Shown piece by piece: positions 14,527-21,590 of a stretch of 46,488 nucleotides of DNA (the stretch's first letter is position 1; every line of letters starts with the position of its first letter). This DNA is from a virus. The stretch spans positions 1-46,488 of the IMG/VR virus record IMGVR_UViG_3300045996_001341, one strand, 5' to 3'. Both the position numbers and the translations under genes were made by a program. Below the pieces are notes generated by a model. The model saw nothing but the letters and a program-made list of their open reading frames with translations. It had not been told where the DNA came from and did not search any database.

Positions 14527-14698
14527 ATGAGTTTCGGTGCCAGTTGCGATCACACACCTTGCAGATGAATTCGTAATCTGAGGACGGAGGTTGCCTCTTC
14601 CACCAGGTGGAATGAAACAGCCAGCAGATAATTGCGCCAGGAACGCGAAAGAGTGGAACGAAAACATCTTCCCAGAACTCGCCTAAGAAATACTTCAT
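14516..14698 (-). CDS. 60-residue Trp-rich membrane-associated protein
   Basis: It starts in an ATGA overlap with the glycosylase-like gene. Residues 10-33 are hydrophobic and aromatic (VFVPLFRVPGAIICWLFH) and the end has CKVC plus His/Trp. It may be membrane-associated with a small metal site. No family is recognised. Confidence 0.55.
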   Translation of the reverse strand: MKYFLGEFWEDVFVPLFRVPGAIICWLFHSTWWKRQPPSSDYEFICKVCDRNWHRNSYGW

Positions 14699-15252
14699 GC
14701 AGCCGTCCTTTCTGTCGTCCACCAATACCCCTGCCATTCCTTCTGGCTTCCATGAAGCCAGGGCGCGTAAGTCTCGCGGGCCTCTTCGCCCATCAGCAGC
14801 ACCGGCCTGTAGCCCTCGTCCGCAAGCTTCCGGAGCTTGTTCAGCGACCGCTTCAGAAAGCAGGCCTGGTTCGGGGTGGCCAGCAGCATCGACGGCGCAA
14901 TCGTGACCACCCAGGCGTTCGGTTGCCAGGCTTCCAGGGGGCTGTCCCACCGGCGGCACGCAGTCACTGCCTCTTGCCTCGACCGCCCCGTCGGGAACTG
15001 TCCCACGTTCGGCCAGCACCGCAGCACCGACATGATGAGGAGCCGTTCCCTCTTAAAGCCCGCCGGGATGAGAAACTCGCGCTCCCACAGCCGACCGGGC
15101 CGCGATGCCCACGGCTCTCCGATGACCAGGTCGTCTTTGAGGGGCAGGCGGCCAATCAGCGCTGCCTCGGGGGCCAGCGGCACCAGGTCGGGTAAGAACC
15201 CGGTAGACTGTCGGGCGAACGGGCAGGTGCGGCAGAGGTCCGGCTTAGTCAT
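14695..15252 (-). CDS. Fe-S uracil-DNA-glycosylase-like protein (family 4 pattern)
   Basis: A 185-residue protein with the four-cysteine arrangement of iron-sulphur uracil-DNA glycosylases: C7 and C10 near the N-terminus, then C79 in LIMSVLRCWPN and C99 in EAVTACRRW. GEPWASRPGRLWEREFLIPAGF corresponds to the substrate-pocket segment. The usual GEAPG motif is weak (GRLPLKDD), so activity may be altered. It would remove uracil or another base from DNA. It overlaps small genes on both sides (ATGA). Confidence 0.7.
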   Translation of the reverse strand: MTKPDLCRTCPFARQSTGFLPDLVPLAPEAALIGRLPLKDDLVIGEPWASRPGRLWEREFLIPAGFKRERLLIMSVLRCWPNVGQFPTGRSRQEAVTACRRWDSPLEAWQPNAWVVTIAPSMLLATPNQACFLKRSLNKLRKLADEGYRPVLLMGEEARETYAPWLHGSQKEWQGYWWTTERTAA

Positions 15253-15332
15253 CCGCGACCCTTGTCGATAGCCCAGACGAACAATGCAACGATGAGGAGC
15301 CCCAGGACCGTGCCAATCAGAAACTCGATCAT
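15249..15332 (-). CDS. 27-residue single-pass membrane protein
   Basis: A tiny frame (MIEFLIGTVLGLLIVALFVW...) linked by ATGA overlaps to both neighbours. It is one transmembrane helix followed by a short charged tail. The overlaps support it being translated; its role is unknown. Confidence 0.5.
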   Translation of the reverse strand: MIEFLIGTVLGLLIVALFVWAIDKGRG

Positions 15333-15484
15333 TCGATCACCACCACATGTCTGTCTTTGATAACTCGCGAGATCGAGATATAACCGAACACGGTTATCTT
15401 CTCGTTATCGCCTGGCGTGTCGATCACCACGTCGAACTGCAGCGGCATCTTCGCGAGTTCTTTGATAAGTGTCTCGACTGTCAT
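15329..15484 (-). CDS. 51-residue hypothetical protein after HD hydrolase
   Basis: It starts MTVETLIKEL in an ATGA overlap with the HD-hydrolase stop. One helix is followed by three strands (FDVVIDTPG, ITVFGYISIS, HVVVIE). No family is recognised. Confidence 0.55.
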   Translation of the reverse strand: MTVETLIKELAKMPLQFDVVIDTPGDNEKITVFGYISISRVIKDRHVVVIE

Positions 15485-16017
15485 CGTCCCGGCCCCCATG
15501 ACGCCGACCACATGTCGGCCTGGTGAAGAATCAAAGCTTCCTCGGTTTGTGGCTCGACCGGCGAACCCCACTCGTGCCGACCGTGGTGAGCGAGGATGCA
15601 GTGGCCGACGGCGTCAAAGAACTTGCCGTCTATCTTCTCTTTGTTCGCGTGCTCCATCCAGGCGGCATACGAACCGGCGACGTGCCGAATCTTGCTCCGA
15701 TACTCAGTCTTGTTGCCGTCGTGGTCGTAGTCGTAGATCTTGGCGTAGTCGTGCCAGATGGCGGCGGTCAGCAGGACCTTTTTGTCCAGTTGCAGGTCGT
15801 TGGCCAGTGACATGCAGTAATCGACCACTTCACCGGTGTGGATCAGCAACCCGCCCGCATACGCATGATGCTTGTCATGCGAACCGTACCCGGCTGCAAA
15901 GAGGGCGCTCTTGAGCACCGGTTCGACCGGCAAATCGTACCGTTTCGCCAACTCATCCAGCAGTTGACTGTACAGACCGTACTCAACATTCTGTCTGTCT
16001 GTCATCGCTGCTCTCAT
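15481..16017 (-). CDS. HD-domain phosphohydrolase, YhaM-like
   Basis: A 178-residue metal-dependent phosphohydrolase; the ATG at 16017 overlaps the stop of the previous small gene. The pattern HHAYAGGLLIHTGEVV, IWHDYAKIYDYD (His89-Asp90), GHCILAHHGRHEWGSP and LHQADMWSA matches the HD domain of YhaM-type 3'-5' exoribonucleases. The OB-fold half of YhaM is absent. It could act on RNA, nucleotides or DNA ends. Family assignment is firm; substrate is unknown. Confidence 0.8.
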   Translation of the reverse strand: MRAAMTDRQNVEYGLYSQLLDELAKRYDLPVEPVLKSALFAAGYGSHDKHHAYAGGLLIHTGEVVDYCMSLANDLQLDKKVLLTAAIWHDYAKIYDYDHDGNKTEYRSKIRHVAGSYAAWMEHANKEKIDGKFFDAVGHCILAHHGRHEWGSPVEPQTEEALILHQADMWSASWGPGR

Positions 16018-16172
16018 CTCTTCACCCCTTTCGTTTGCCACTCGACCAGCCGGTCGAAACACTCCTGCCAGGTATCAAACTTGTCGATGGTGTCCTGGTA
16101 CATCACAAACCAGCGACCGCTGGACGGCCCCCGGAAGATGTGCCCCTGGTCGCCCCACTTATTGGCCCTCAG
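16014..16172 (-). CDS. Small aromatic protein, start uncertain
   Basis: The end of this frame (IFRGPSSGRWFVMYQDTIDKFDTW...KGVKR) looks like real protein and its stop overlaps the HD-hydrolase start. No standard start gives full length: CTG at 16172 yields 52 residues, and the first ATG only 29. It overlaps the end of the zinc-finger-like gene. Confidence 0.4.
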   Translation of the reverse strand: MRANKWGDQGHIFRGPSSGRWFVMYQDTIDKFDTWQECFDRLVEWQTKGVKR

Positions 16173-16329
16173 AGCACCACTCTTCGTGGACCGTCCCTTC
16201 GTCGTCCCGCTGGCCGCACGCGCAGACGTACACGAGTCCGGTTTGCTCACAGATGTCGCAGCCGTCTCTGTGGCAGCCTCGGCAGGGCAGGACCAGCAAC
16301 TCACGCCTGACCTCGGGAGTGGTAGGCAT
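16159..16329 (-). CDS. 56-residue zinc-finger-like protein
   Basis: It starts MPTTPEVRRELL at 16329 inside the end of the previous gene. It contains CRGCHRDGCDIC, a DnaJ-type CxxC pair, followed by a CAC pair and a later Cys, giving two probable zinc sites. It may bind nucleic acid or protein. Function unknown. Confidence 0.6.
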   Translation of the reverse strand: MPTTPEVRRELLVLPCRGCHRDGCDICEQTGLVYVCACGQRDDEGTVHEEWCSEGQ

Positions 16330-16666
16330 TCCAGACCTTTCTGCGATACTCTTTGGGCCAGCCCAGCTTCGCGATGGCACGCTTGAGGGCCAGCTTCCGG
16401 CCTGTCTCTTTGCAGAAGCGGTCGTTGGTGTGCTGAAAGGCGTACCCATAGCCGCCCGTCCAACGGTTGCGCGGATTCTCGGGCTCGATATAGGCATACG
16501 TGTTGCGTGTGCCATCGGGCATAAGGCCGCCATACTCGAACCGAATGCGGTACCACTCGTCGCCGGGGCCGGTGAAGCGCATCTGGCCAGCCCGCCGGGA
16601 AGTAATTTTGTAAATCGGCGTCGGAGCGAATACCGACGACTGAAGAAGCTGTAGCAGAATGCTCAT
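16301..16666 (-). CDS. Hypothetical basic protein
   Basis: A 121-residue protein with a CGAGG ribosome site. It is rich in Arg, Trp, Tyr and Gly, with strands (EWYRIRFEYGG, NTYAYIEPE) then a basic helix (KLALKRAIAKLGWPKEYRRK). A strong hairpin (16695-16714) lies just upstream. No family is recognised. Confidence 0.65.
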   Translation of the reverse strand: MSILLQLLQSSVFAPTPIYKITSRRAGQMRFTGPGDEWYRIRFEYGGLMPDGTRNTYAYIEPENPRNRWTGGYGYAFQHTNDRFCKETGRKLALKRAIAKLGWPKEYRRKVWNAYHSRGQA

Positions 16667-16694
16667 AAATTTTTCCTCGGATTTTTGGAGTTTT

Positions 16695-16714
16695 GGGGGA
16701 GGTTGCCCTCCCCC
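16695..16714. promoter_or_regulatory. Strong GC hairpin between early genes
   Basis: GGGGGAGG at 16695-16702 and CCTCCCCC at 16707-16714 form an eight-pair stem with a four-base loop. In the leftward transcript no T-run follows, so it is unlikely to be a simple terminator; it may stabilise or process the mRNA. Confidence 0.5.
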
Positions 16715-16723
16715 CGGGTTTTG

Positions 16724-17305
16724 TTACTCGAACGTGAGCACGAGCGGGCGCTTGCGGCGGCCCTTGCTGGCTTCGACAATGTCGGCCAGCCCCTGCGAAT
16801 CGGGAACGAAGAAGCGATCAACCTCGTACTGCTCGGTCAGTTCGCCGGACTCGTCCTTGCGCTGCCGCAGGATGTAGCCGACCTCGGCACCGGACAAGAA
16901 CTCGTTCAGAAGTTGCTCGATGGCCTTCGGGTCGATGTCTTCCATCTGATCGACGGCGGCAGACAGTTTGTCAAAGCCGCTCGGTTCTGCGCTGTTGGCC
17001 AGCACCATGAGGGTCGAGGTGCGGGTGACTTCGCCCCGGCTGTTGACCGTCGGCGCAATGTGCATCCGGTAGACCTTCACCTGGCGCTCGTCGGGGTGGC
17101 GTGCCGGGTTGAAGTCGGGCGCAAAAAACTCGGGCAGGAAGACCAGGTGGAAGCGGGCGTCGCGGCCTGCGTACTGGCTCTTGATTTCAAAGGGAAGAAC
17201 CTGGTAGTCGCTCGACTCGGACTTCTTTACCGGGCCGACTTTCTTGATGTTCCCAATGCACGCGAGATCGGGAAGTTCGGGGATAGGTGTAGAGGCAAAT
17301 GCCAT
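16724..17305 (-). CDS. Protein in SSB position beside Sak4-like ATPase
   Basis: A 193-residue protein preceded by AAAGGAG. The first 110 residues are beta-rich (DYQVLPFEI, DARFHLVFLPEFF, VKVYRMHIAP) and could be an OB-like fold; the rest is acidic helix followed by a polar tail. In many phages a Sak4-like ATPase is followed by an ssDNA-binding protein, which is the reason for this suggestion. No diagnostic motif is seen. Confidence 0.55.
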   Translation of the reverse strand: MAFASTPIPELPDLACIGNIKKVGPVKKSESSDYQVLPFEIKSQYAGRDARFHLVFLPEFFAPDFNPARHPDERQVKVYRMHIAPTVNSRGEVTRTSTLMVLANSAEPSGFDKLSAAVDQMEDIDPKAIEQLLNEFLSGAEVGYILRQRKDESGELTEQYEVDRFFVPDSQGLADIVEASKGRRKRPLVLTFE

Positions 17306-17497
17306 TTATTGTTTCTCCTTTAGAGTTTGTGAATACTTGCGAAATGCGACCGAAGCGTTGTAAATGTTCAGGAACAGGATGCCGATACAGAGTAAGTACC
17401 AGGCAGCATCGCCCTGATATAATACCGCTAGTGCGACACATAACGCATTGATTACGCAGCAAATCACCAATACAATGCCAAGAATGAGGTGAATCAT
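17306..17497 (-). CDS. Two-helix membrane protein
   Basis: A 63-residue protein in an ATGA overlap with the ATPase gene. Two hydrophobic segments (residues 3-27 and 32-47) are separated by a short loop and followed by a basic tail (FRKYSQTLKEKQ). The stop is directly followed by the ATG of the next gene. Possible membrane effector; no family recognised. Confidence 0.6.
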   Translation of the reverse strand: MIHLILGIVLVICCVINALCVALAVLYQGDAAWYLLCIGILFLNIYNASVAFRKYSQTLKEKQ

Positions 17498-18387
17498 TCT
17501 TTGATTTCTTTCGTAGTCGTCTGCCCGCCGGTGGACTTGATGACGTTCCAGACCCGTGGGCCGTCGGCGGGCTCGACCGGTTTCAGGTCATACCCCCGGG
17601 ACTTCAAGAGATACTTCTCGCTGTCGCCGTTGCAGCGGTAGTAATACTTGACCTCGCCGTCCTTGGTTTCCTTGTAGGACTCCATGATGACGTCAAAGGC
17701 CGGGCCCATGAGTTGCTTGCCGGTGCCGTGAACCAGGGGACCTTTGGCGGCCTTCCCGGTCAGGTCGAAACTGTCTGCCGAACCGGCTTCGAGACACGTC
17801 AGGATTCTGGCGACGTTTCGACCACTCGGGTAAGTGTGCGAGAGGAACTTCCGGAGACACCTGACTGTCCCCCGCTTCATCCCCTGCCAGTCCTGCTTGG
17901 TGTGCGTGAATCCTGCGTGGCGCAGTTCGCCGCTGTTCTCGGCCCCGGGCGCGTGACTCAGGATGTACTCGTCCAGGATGTCGATGTTGAACGACGCGAA
18001 GCCTTCCCAGACTTCCACGGTCGGGCCCCAGTCGTCCAGGTCAGCGACAAAGTCCAACGGGTTCGTAAAGAACTCCTCGATGTCCTGGTAGGTCGACAGG
18101 TCGATGAACCTGACGTTCTTGAGTAAGTCGGTCCTGCCCTGGCGGATGAGTTCGTTCCGGACTGTGGCCAGCCCGTTCGATCCGAAGTCAGACGAGACAA
18201 CGAAGACCTTCTCGCCCGCCAGCAGCAGCCATACGATGAAGAACGTCTTGCCGGAACCCGAATGGCCGTACAAGAAGATCTTCGGCGGGCTGGACTGGTC
18301 GTCGGCCAGCGACTGAGCCTTTGGCCGGACCCGACCGCCGCCGGTCCTGGTCTTGGCTTGTGCCAGCAGTTCGGCTACTTTGCTCAA
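17494..18387 (-). CDS. Sak4-like RecA-fold ATPase (AAA_24)
   Basis: A 297-residue ATPase from TTG at 18387, overlapping the stop of the 58-residue gene (TTGA). Walker A is GHSGSGKT at residues 41-48. The core VFVVSSDFGSNG, FIDLSTYQDIEEF and later segments fit the Sak4/AAA_24 group of phage recombination mediators, which promote single-strand annealing. Neighbours are a RecB/Cas4-like nuclease upstream and an SSB-position protein downstream, forming a recombination cassette. Confidence 0.75.
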   Translation of the reverse strand: MSKVAELLAQAKTRTGGGRVRPKAQSLADDQSSPPKIFLYGHSGSGKTFFIVWLLLAGEKVFVVSSDFGSNGLATVRNELIRQGRTDLLKNVRFIDLSTYQDIEEFFTNPLDFVADLDDWGPTVEVWEGFASFNIDILDEYILSHAPGAENSGELRHAGFTHTKQDWQGMKRGTVRCLRKFLSHTYPSGRNVARILTCLEAGSADSFDLTGKAAKGPLVHGTGKQLMGPAFDVIMESYKETKDGEVKYYYRCNGDSEKYLLKSRGYDLKPVEPADGPRVWNVIKSTGGQTTTKEIKE

Positions 18388-18560
18388 GCGGCCACCGCCG
18401 TCCTGAACTCCTGGTGATCTGTCTCGACCACCGCACCGGCGTCGATTTCGTCTACGATTTTGGCCGGATTTTCAACCCCAATGAGTCTCAGCCGGGTGAT
18501 GAGTGACTCGCGGGAGTGTCTGGACACACGTCCGGTGTGACTGTTTAGCTCTTCATACAT
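18384..18560 (-). CDS. 58-residue hypothetical protein upstream of ATPase
   Basis: It starts MYEELNSHTGRVSRHSR after a GAGG site and ends overlapping the ATPase TTG start. It has a basic helical first half and an acidic second half (KIVDEIDAGAVVETD). It is the first gene after a structured leader. No family recognised. Confidence 0.5.
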   Translation of the reverse strand: MYEELNSHTGRVSRHSRESLITRLRLIGVENPAKIVDEIDAGAVVETDHQEFRTAVAA

Positions 18561-18596
18561 ATGAACCTCGTTGTTGGTTTTAAGTAAGAACTTGGT

Positions 18597-18660
18597 GGTT
18601 GGTGTCGGGGTGCCGTGAGATCGTTTGGAACCCCCGAACTTACTGCGATCTCTACCAACC
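18597..18660. promoter_or_regulatory. Nested inverted repeat in 109-base leader
   Basis: The gap between the nuclease gene and the 58-residue gene (18561-18669) has no gene. It holds an outer inverted repeat GGTTGGT (18597-18603)/ACCAACC (18654-18660) and an inner one GAGATCG (18617-18623)/CGATCTC (18646-18652). TCGGGG and CCCCGA inside offer an alternative pairing. This could be an operator, a promoter region or an RNA control element. Confidence 0.5.
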
Positions 18661-18669
18661 TTACACTTA

Positions 18670-19482
18670 TTAAGACGTTACTAAACTGTTAGTGGTTCCA
18701 CTTACCTGGAAGATATCTTTATAAAGCATCTCCATTAACTGGTGGAAAAAGTCGCCACTAACATTCGCGCCCTCGCCGTCTTCCTCGGGCTGGTCGAGAG
18801 ATCGCATAAGCCGGTATCTCTCCGGGCATCTCATGAACTCTTTGACCGACGAGTGACTGAAGGCCTTCTCGATGCGGACGAGGTCTGTCGCCGGGACTCG
18901 CACCCCGTTCCAGCAATAGTCCTCGTATTCGCACTTGTACGCGGGCCCATACAACCGACACCCGGCCTCGTGCCTGGGCCAGGGATACTGTCCCCTTTCC
19001 ACAAGCGTGTGCCGCATCGCCTCGACATCGCGGACGTGCCTGACGGCCTCGGCGGCCTCGGACTCGGTGATGACGAACGAGAGGGTCTTGGTGGCTGGCT
19101 TCTCGTCGCCCAGCCTGATCCCTCGGACCTCGTACCGGATCGGGAAGATATCTGGGCTCCACAGTGTTGCTGCGGCTGCCGCATAGATCTTCCGTTGCGG
19201 CGACCGGCTTTCCCGCAACTCCCACTTGTCGTCCAACTGGCCGGTCCACTTGGTCTTCCAGTCGCACAACTTGTGCCCGTCGCTGGTCAGCACCAGGTCG
19301 ATCTTGTGCGGCACCGGCTCCTGGCCCGACAGTTCTGTCGCGAAGAGTTTATAACCGGCCAGGTCTTCCTGGGCCCACGTTTCCCAGACCTTCACCAGGC
19401 CATGCCCGATGGCCTCGCGGTCCCACTCGGGCACCTTGGCCGTTGAGAGTCGGTCGAACAGGCTGTCCCAGTTGGGCGTCAC
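18670..19482 (-). CDS. RecB/Cas4-like PD-(D/E)XK nuclease with permuted order
   Basis: A 270-residue nuclease. The catalytic core is near the N-terminus: Glu50, Asp62 in HKIDLVL and Asp74-Trp-Lys76 in LCDWKTKW. A Cys cluster (CRLYGPAYKCEYEDYC) around residues 175-190 resembles the Cas4/AddB iron-sulphur site. The C-terminal part (HSSVKEFMRCPERYRL...GDFFHQLMEMLY) looks like the segment normally found at the N-terminus of this family, so the order appears circularly permuted, or a second domain is truncated. It overlaps its upstream neighbour by four bases and precedes the Sak4-like cassette. Confidence 0.75.
   Translation of the reverse strand: MTPNWDSLFDRLSTAKVPEWDREAIGHGLVKVWETWAQEDLAGYKLFATELSGQEPVPHKIDLVLTSDGHKLCDWKTKWTGQLDDKWELRESRSPQRKIYAAAAATLWSPDIFPIRYEVRGIRLGDEKPATKTLSFVITESEAAEAVRHVRDVEAMRHTLVERGQYPWPRHEAGCRLYGPAYKCEYEDYCWNGVRVPATDLVRIEKAFSHSSVKEFMRCPERYRLMRSLDQPEEDGEGANVSGDFFHQLMEMLYKDIFQVSGTTNSLVTS
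18717..18726. repeat. CTTTATAAAG palindrome, copy C
   Basis: Third copy, inside the 3' end of the nuclease gene and close to the structured leader of the next transcript. Confidence 0.45.
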
Positions 19483-19754
19483 TGCACCACCGAAGTGACC
19501 GGCGTCTGGATCTCCAGCGGCTCCTCGGTGAGGATCTTAATGACGAACGGTTCGCCCGGTGCGTGAGTCAGCAGCAGCCCCTGGCTTTCATCCATGACGG
19601 TCACCGCTTCGAAGGCCTCTTCCTCGGTCACTTGGATTTCGGTGATTCCCTTCTTGTGCATATACCCCAGCACCAGAAGCATCAGCGTCGTCTCGGTGTC
19701 CGAGGTCTTACCCGGCACCATTTCTCCATTCTTGCGTTCGACTTTGTTAAGCAT
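19479..19754 (-). CDS. Hypothetical protein
   Basis: A 91-residue protein with ATGA-type overlap to the nuclease and an eight-base overlap with the gene before it. It looks mixed alpha/beta with a central acidic helix (TEEEAFEAVTVMDE) and a strand-rich end (PFVIKILTEEPLEIQTP). No family recognised. Confidence 0.65.
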   Translation of the reverse strand: MLNKVERKNGEMVPGKTSDTETTLMLLVLGYMHKKGITEIQVTEEEAFEAVTVMDESQGLLLTHAPGEPFVIKILTEEPLEIQTPVTSVVQ

Positions 19755-20172
19755 TCTCTTCTGTCTCCCTGTCGGGACTTAGTCCCAGTGATTTAAGTGC
19801 ATCCAAAATTGCGGGGTCGGTCGGCGGGCCGCTCGACACCTGGTTTATAACGTTGACCTGCGTCGTGTCGCCGCCCAGGAGGGCCTTGGCGGCCCGTATC
19901 GCTGCCCCCGGGTCCTCGTCCTGCATCATGAGTTCTACGAGCCGCGCCCGGGCCAGCTTGTTCTGGTTCTCGTCCAGGAGTAAGTTGGCCTCTCCGACCC
20001 GTTGTAAGAGCCCCCGGACGGCCCTGGTAAGCTGCCCGCCGACTCGTAACTGAGCCAGGGTTACTCCGACCTGTTCCTCGGCCTCGGGGAGCGGCGTACC
20101 GGCCTCGACCAACTCGACCAGCTTGCGGGCCTGGCCCTCGCGGACTGTGGAACCGGGTTTATATTCGGTCAT
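19747..20172 (-). CDS. HTH-containing protein, weak small-terminase resemblance
   Basis: A 141-residue protein. Residues 15-45 (KLVELVEAGTPLPEAEEQ...TLAQLR) look like a helix-turn-helix; the middle is helical (ARARLVELMMQDEDPGAAIRAAKALLGG) and the end is flexible with VNVINQ. That layout resembles some phage small terminases, but it sits in the early leftward operon, far from the large terminase. It may instead be a regulator. Confidence 0.5.
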   Translation of the reverse strand: MTEYKPGSTVREGQARKLVELVEAGTPLPEAEEQVGVTLAQLRVGGQLTRAVRGLLQRVGEANLLLDENQNKLARARLVELMMQDEDPGAAIRAAKALLGGDTTQVNVINQVSSGPPTDPAILDALKSLGLSPDRETEENA

Positions 20173-20573
20173 CCCTTACTGTCCTCTTTGACCGTGGCGC
20201 GGCCCTTGATGCGCTTTGCGGGCGCTTTGGCGGACTCCCAATTGGGCGGGCGGTCTGGCACCGGCCCCAAGAGCGTCGGCACGTCAGGGATGCTCAGAAC
20301 GGCCTCGCGGAGGTCGTCAGCGAACCTCGGGTGTATGTGCGTGAACTGCATCGCCCTAAACCCGAACCGGGGCCGCTGCATCGGGACCCTGATGACCCTA
20401 TAGGGGTCAATCGTGAAGCCCTGCTGCGTCCACAGGGCCTCGCCGTCGTCGTCCACGAGCGAGACGCTGAAGCGCACACGCGGCTCCGACATCTCGACCG
20501 ACTTGTTGGTCACCGGGTCGGGCCGCTTGGTCTTGACCTGAAGCTCCTGCGGCTCTGAGACTGTGACCTTCAT
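20169..20573 (-). CDS. Hypothetical beta-rich protein
   Basis: A 134-residue protein in an ATGA overlap with its upstream neighbour. The first 90 residues are strand-rich (RVRFSVSLVDDDGEALWTQQ) and the C-terminus is basic (KAPAKRIKGRATVKED). No family recognised. Confidence 0.65.
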   Translation of the reverse strand: MKVTVSEPQELQVKTKRPDPVTNKSVEMSEPRVRFSVSLVDDDGEALWTQQGFTIDPYRVIRVPMQRPRFGFRAMQFTHIHPRFADDLREAVLSIPDVPTLLGPVPDRPPNWESAKAPAKRIKGRATVKEDSKG

Positions 20574-20863
20574 TTGGCCTCGTAGTACTCCGCGATTTCG
20601 ATGTTGATTTTGGAAATCGGTTTATAAACGTCCGGGTCGAGTTCGTTATGGTAGTAAATATTGCCGCTGCCGTCGTAGTCGCTGATGACGGTGAACTGCG
20701 CATCGCCATCTTCGTCGTCACTCAAAACCAGCAGCAGAACATTGCTCTGCCAGCCCTTGATCCGGCCCTCAAATATGTGACCGACCGTGTCGAAGGCTTC
20801 CTTGTTGGGCAACGGGTTGTCCTGCGGACCCTTCGACTTCAGGTTTATATATGTGTTCGTCAT
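20570..20863 (-). CDS. Hypothetical acidic protein
   Basis: A 97-residue protein starting MTNTYINLKSKG, preceded by GAGGAGA. It is acidic and beta-rich (SNVLLLVLSDDEDGDAQFTVIS), ending in a helix. The longer frame upstream to 20917 is less likely because the good ribosome site is at this ATG. No family recognised. Confidence 0.65.
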   Translation of the reverse strand: MTNTYINLKSKGPQDNPLPNKEAFDTVGHIFEGRIKGWQSNVLLLVLSDDEDGDAQFTVISDYDGSGNIYYHNELDPDVYKPISKINIEIAEYYEAK

Positions 20864-20963
20864 CGCTGTCTCCTCGTAACTCTGCTTCTTCTTGCCAGCA
20901 CCGCTGACATATCCCATCGATCAGCCGCCGGTTGGCGTTGCATACCTGGCACAAGGGCTTCAT
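20769..20963 (-). CDS. Small zinc-ribbon ORF overlapping its neighbour
   Basis: It starts MKPLCQVCNANRRLIDGICQRC in an ATGA overlap with the first operon gene. Two CxxC pairs about 11 residues apart make a classic zinc ribbon. The last third of the 64-residue frame overlaps the next gene in another frame, so the true length is uncertain. Confidence 0.5.
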   Translation of the reverse strand: MKPLCQVCNANRRLIDGICQRCWQEEAELRGDSDDEHIYKPEVEGSAGQPVAQQGSLRHGRSHI

Positions 20964-21235
20964 GCGGCCACAACCTCGTCTTCGACGCCGAGTAACCGCT
21001 CGACCTCTTCCAAGATCCGGTTGAACAGCACACCGGACATCTTAGTCATGTCGTGATAGCTTCCGTTGCCCTTCTGGGCCGCCGGAAGTGCAATCGTGCG
21101 CTTGTCCGGGAAGTATCTGAACCCGCTGACGCTAACCCAGAGGTCGCCTGAGAAGACTCGAACCCAGAAGGTCCAATACTCTCGCGCGGCATCCTTCTTA
21201 GTCCCCGGCTTCAACTGCTCAATGAGAATACGCAT
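20960..21235 (-). CDS. First gene of leftward operon, hypothetical
   Basis: A 91-residue protein from ATG at 21235 (MRILIEQLKPGTKKD). Upstream sequence stays open to 21382 but crosses the repeat-rich control region, so the shorter form is preferred. It is beta-rich with Trp/Phe (YWTFWVRVFSGDLWVSVSG) and ends in an acidic helix. No family recognised; its first position suggests an early regulator. Confidence 0.6.
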   Translation of the reverse strand: MRILIEQLKPGTKKDAAREYWTFWVRVFSGDLWVSVSGFRYFPDKRTIALPAAQKGNGSYHDMTKMSGVLFNRILEEVERLLGVEDEVVAA

Positions 21236-21375
21236 GTTGGTGTCTGTAATCCTGCTCCCACTAACTACGACGTTACTAACTGCTATCGGGTTGCGGCACG
21301 GTTGCAGGTTGTGAGGAATTATGTTAGGTCCCGTGCGGCCCCCTAGGGTCCCTGGCGGTACCCCTTGATACAACC

Positions 21376-21445
21376 GATACAACTGATCGGTACATCAGTT
21401 CTATCAGTTCCATCAGCGTCAGCGTCATAATCAGTTGTATCAGTG
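21376..21445. repeat. Nine-base iteron array with inverted copies
   Basis: From 21392 to 21445 six adjacent 9-base units follow the consensus NNATCAGTT, four of them closely. GATACAACTGAT at 21376-21387 is the exact inverse of ATCAGTTGTATC at 21430-21441, and GATACAAC also occurs at 21367. An unlikely 62-residue frame crosses it on the other strand. Such arrays bind replication initiators or repressors. Confidence 0.7.
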
Positions 21446-21531
21446 TGTTAACAAGAGACACGAGGCCAATCGGGCCTATCGCGGCCTTCAGCTTCGCTTC
21501 GGCCCGAGTCACTGAGTCACTTTGGCTCTCC

Positions 21532-21541
21532 CTTTATAAAG
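21532..21541. repeat. CTTTATAAAG palindrome, copy A
   Basis: A perfect 10-base palindrome repeated at 21772-21781 and at 18717-18726 (end of the nuclease gene). Three copies of an A+T-rich decamer are unexpected in this G+C-rich genome. Confidence 0.5.
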
Positions 21542-21555
21542 AGGACGCCAACAAA

Positions 21556-21590
21556 GGGCCCTACGGGGGCCCTAATTGGGCCCTATTTTT
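21556..21590 (+). terminator. GGGCCCTA triplet with hairpin and T-run
   Basis: GGGCCCTA occurs at 21556, 21567 and 21578, exactly 11 bases apart. The last two can pair as a six-base GC stem with loop TAATT, followed by TATTTTT. That reads as a rightward intrinsic terminator or attenuator, while the exact helical spacing also suits protein binding. Confidence 0.45.

Noticed and set aside
21324-21512. 62-residue minus ORF with Leu/Ile triplets (LIQLIMTLTLMELIEL)
   Set aside because: The three-residue period is the translation of the 9-base iterons, and the repeats also conserve third codon positions, so a DNA site is more likely.
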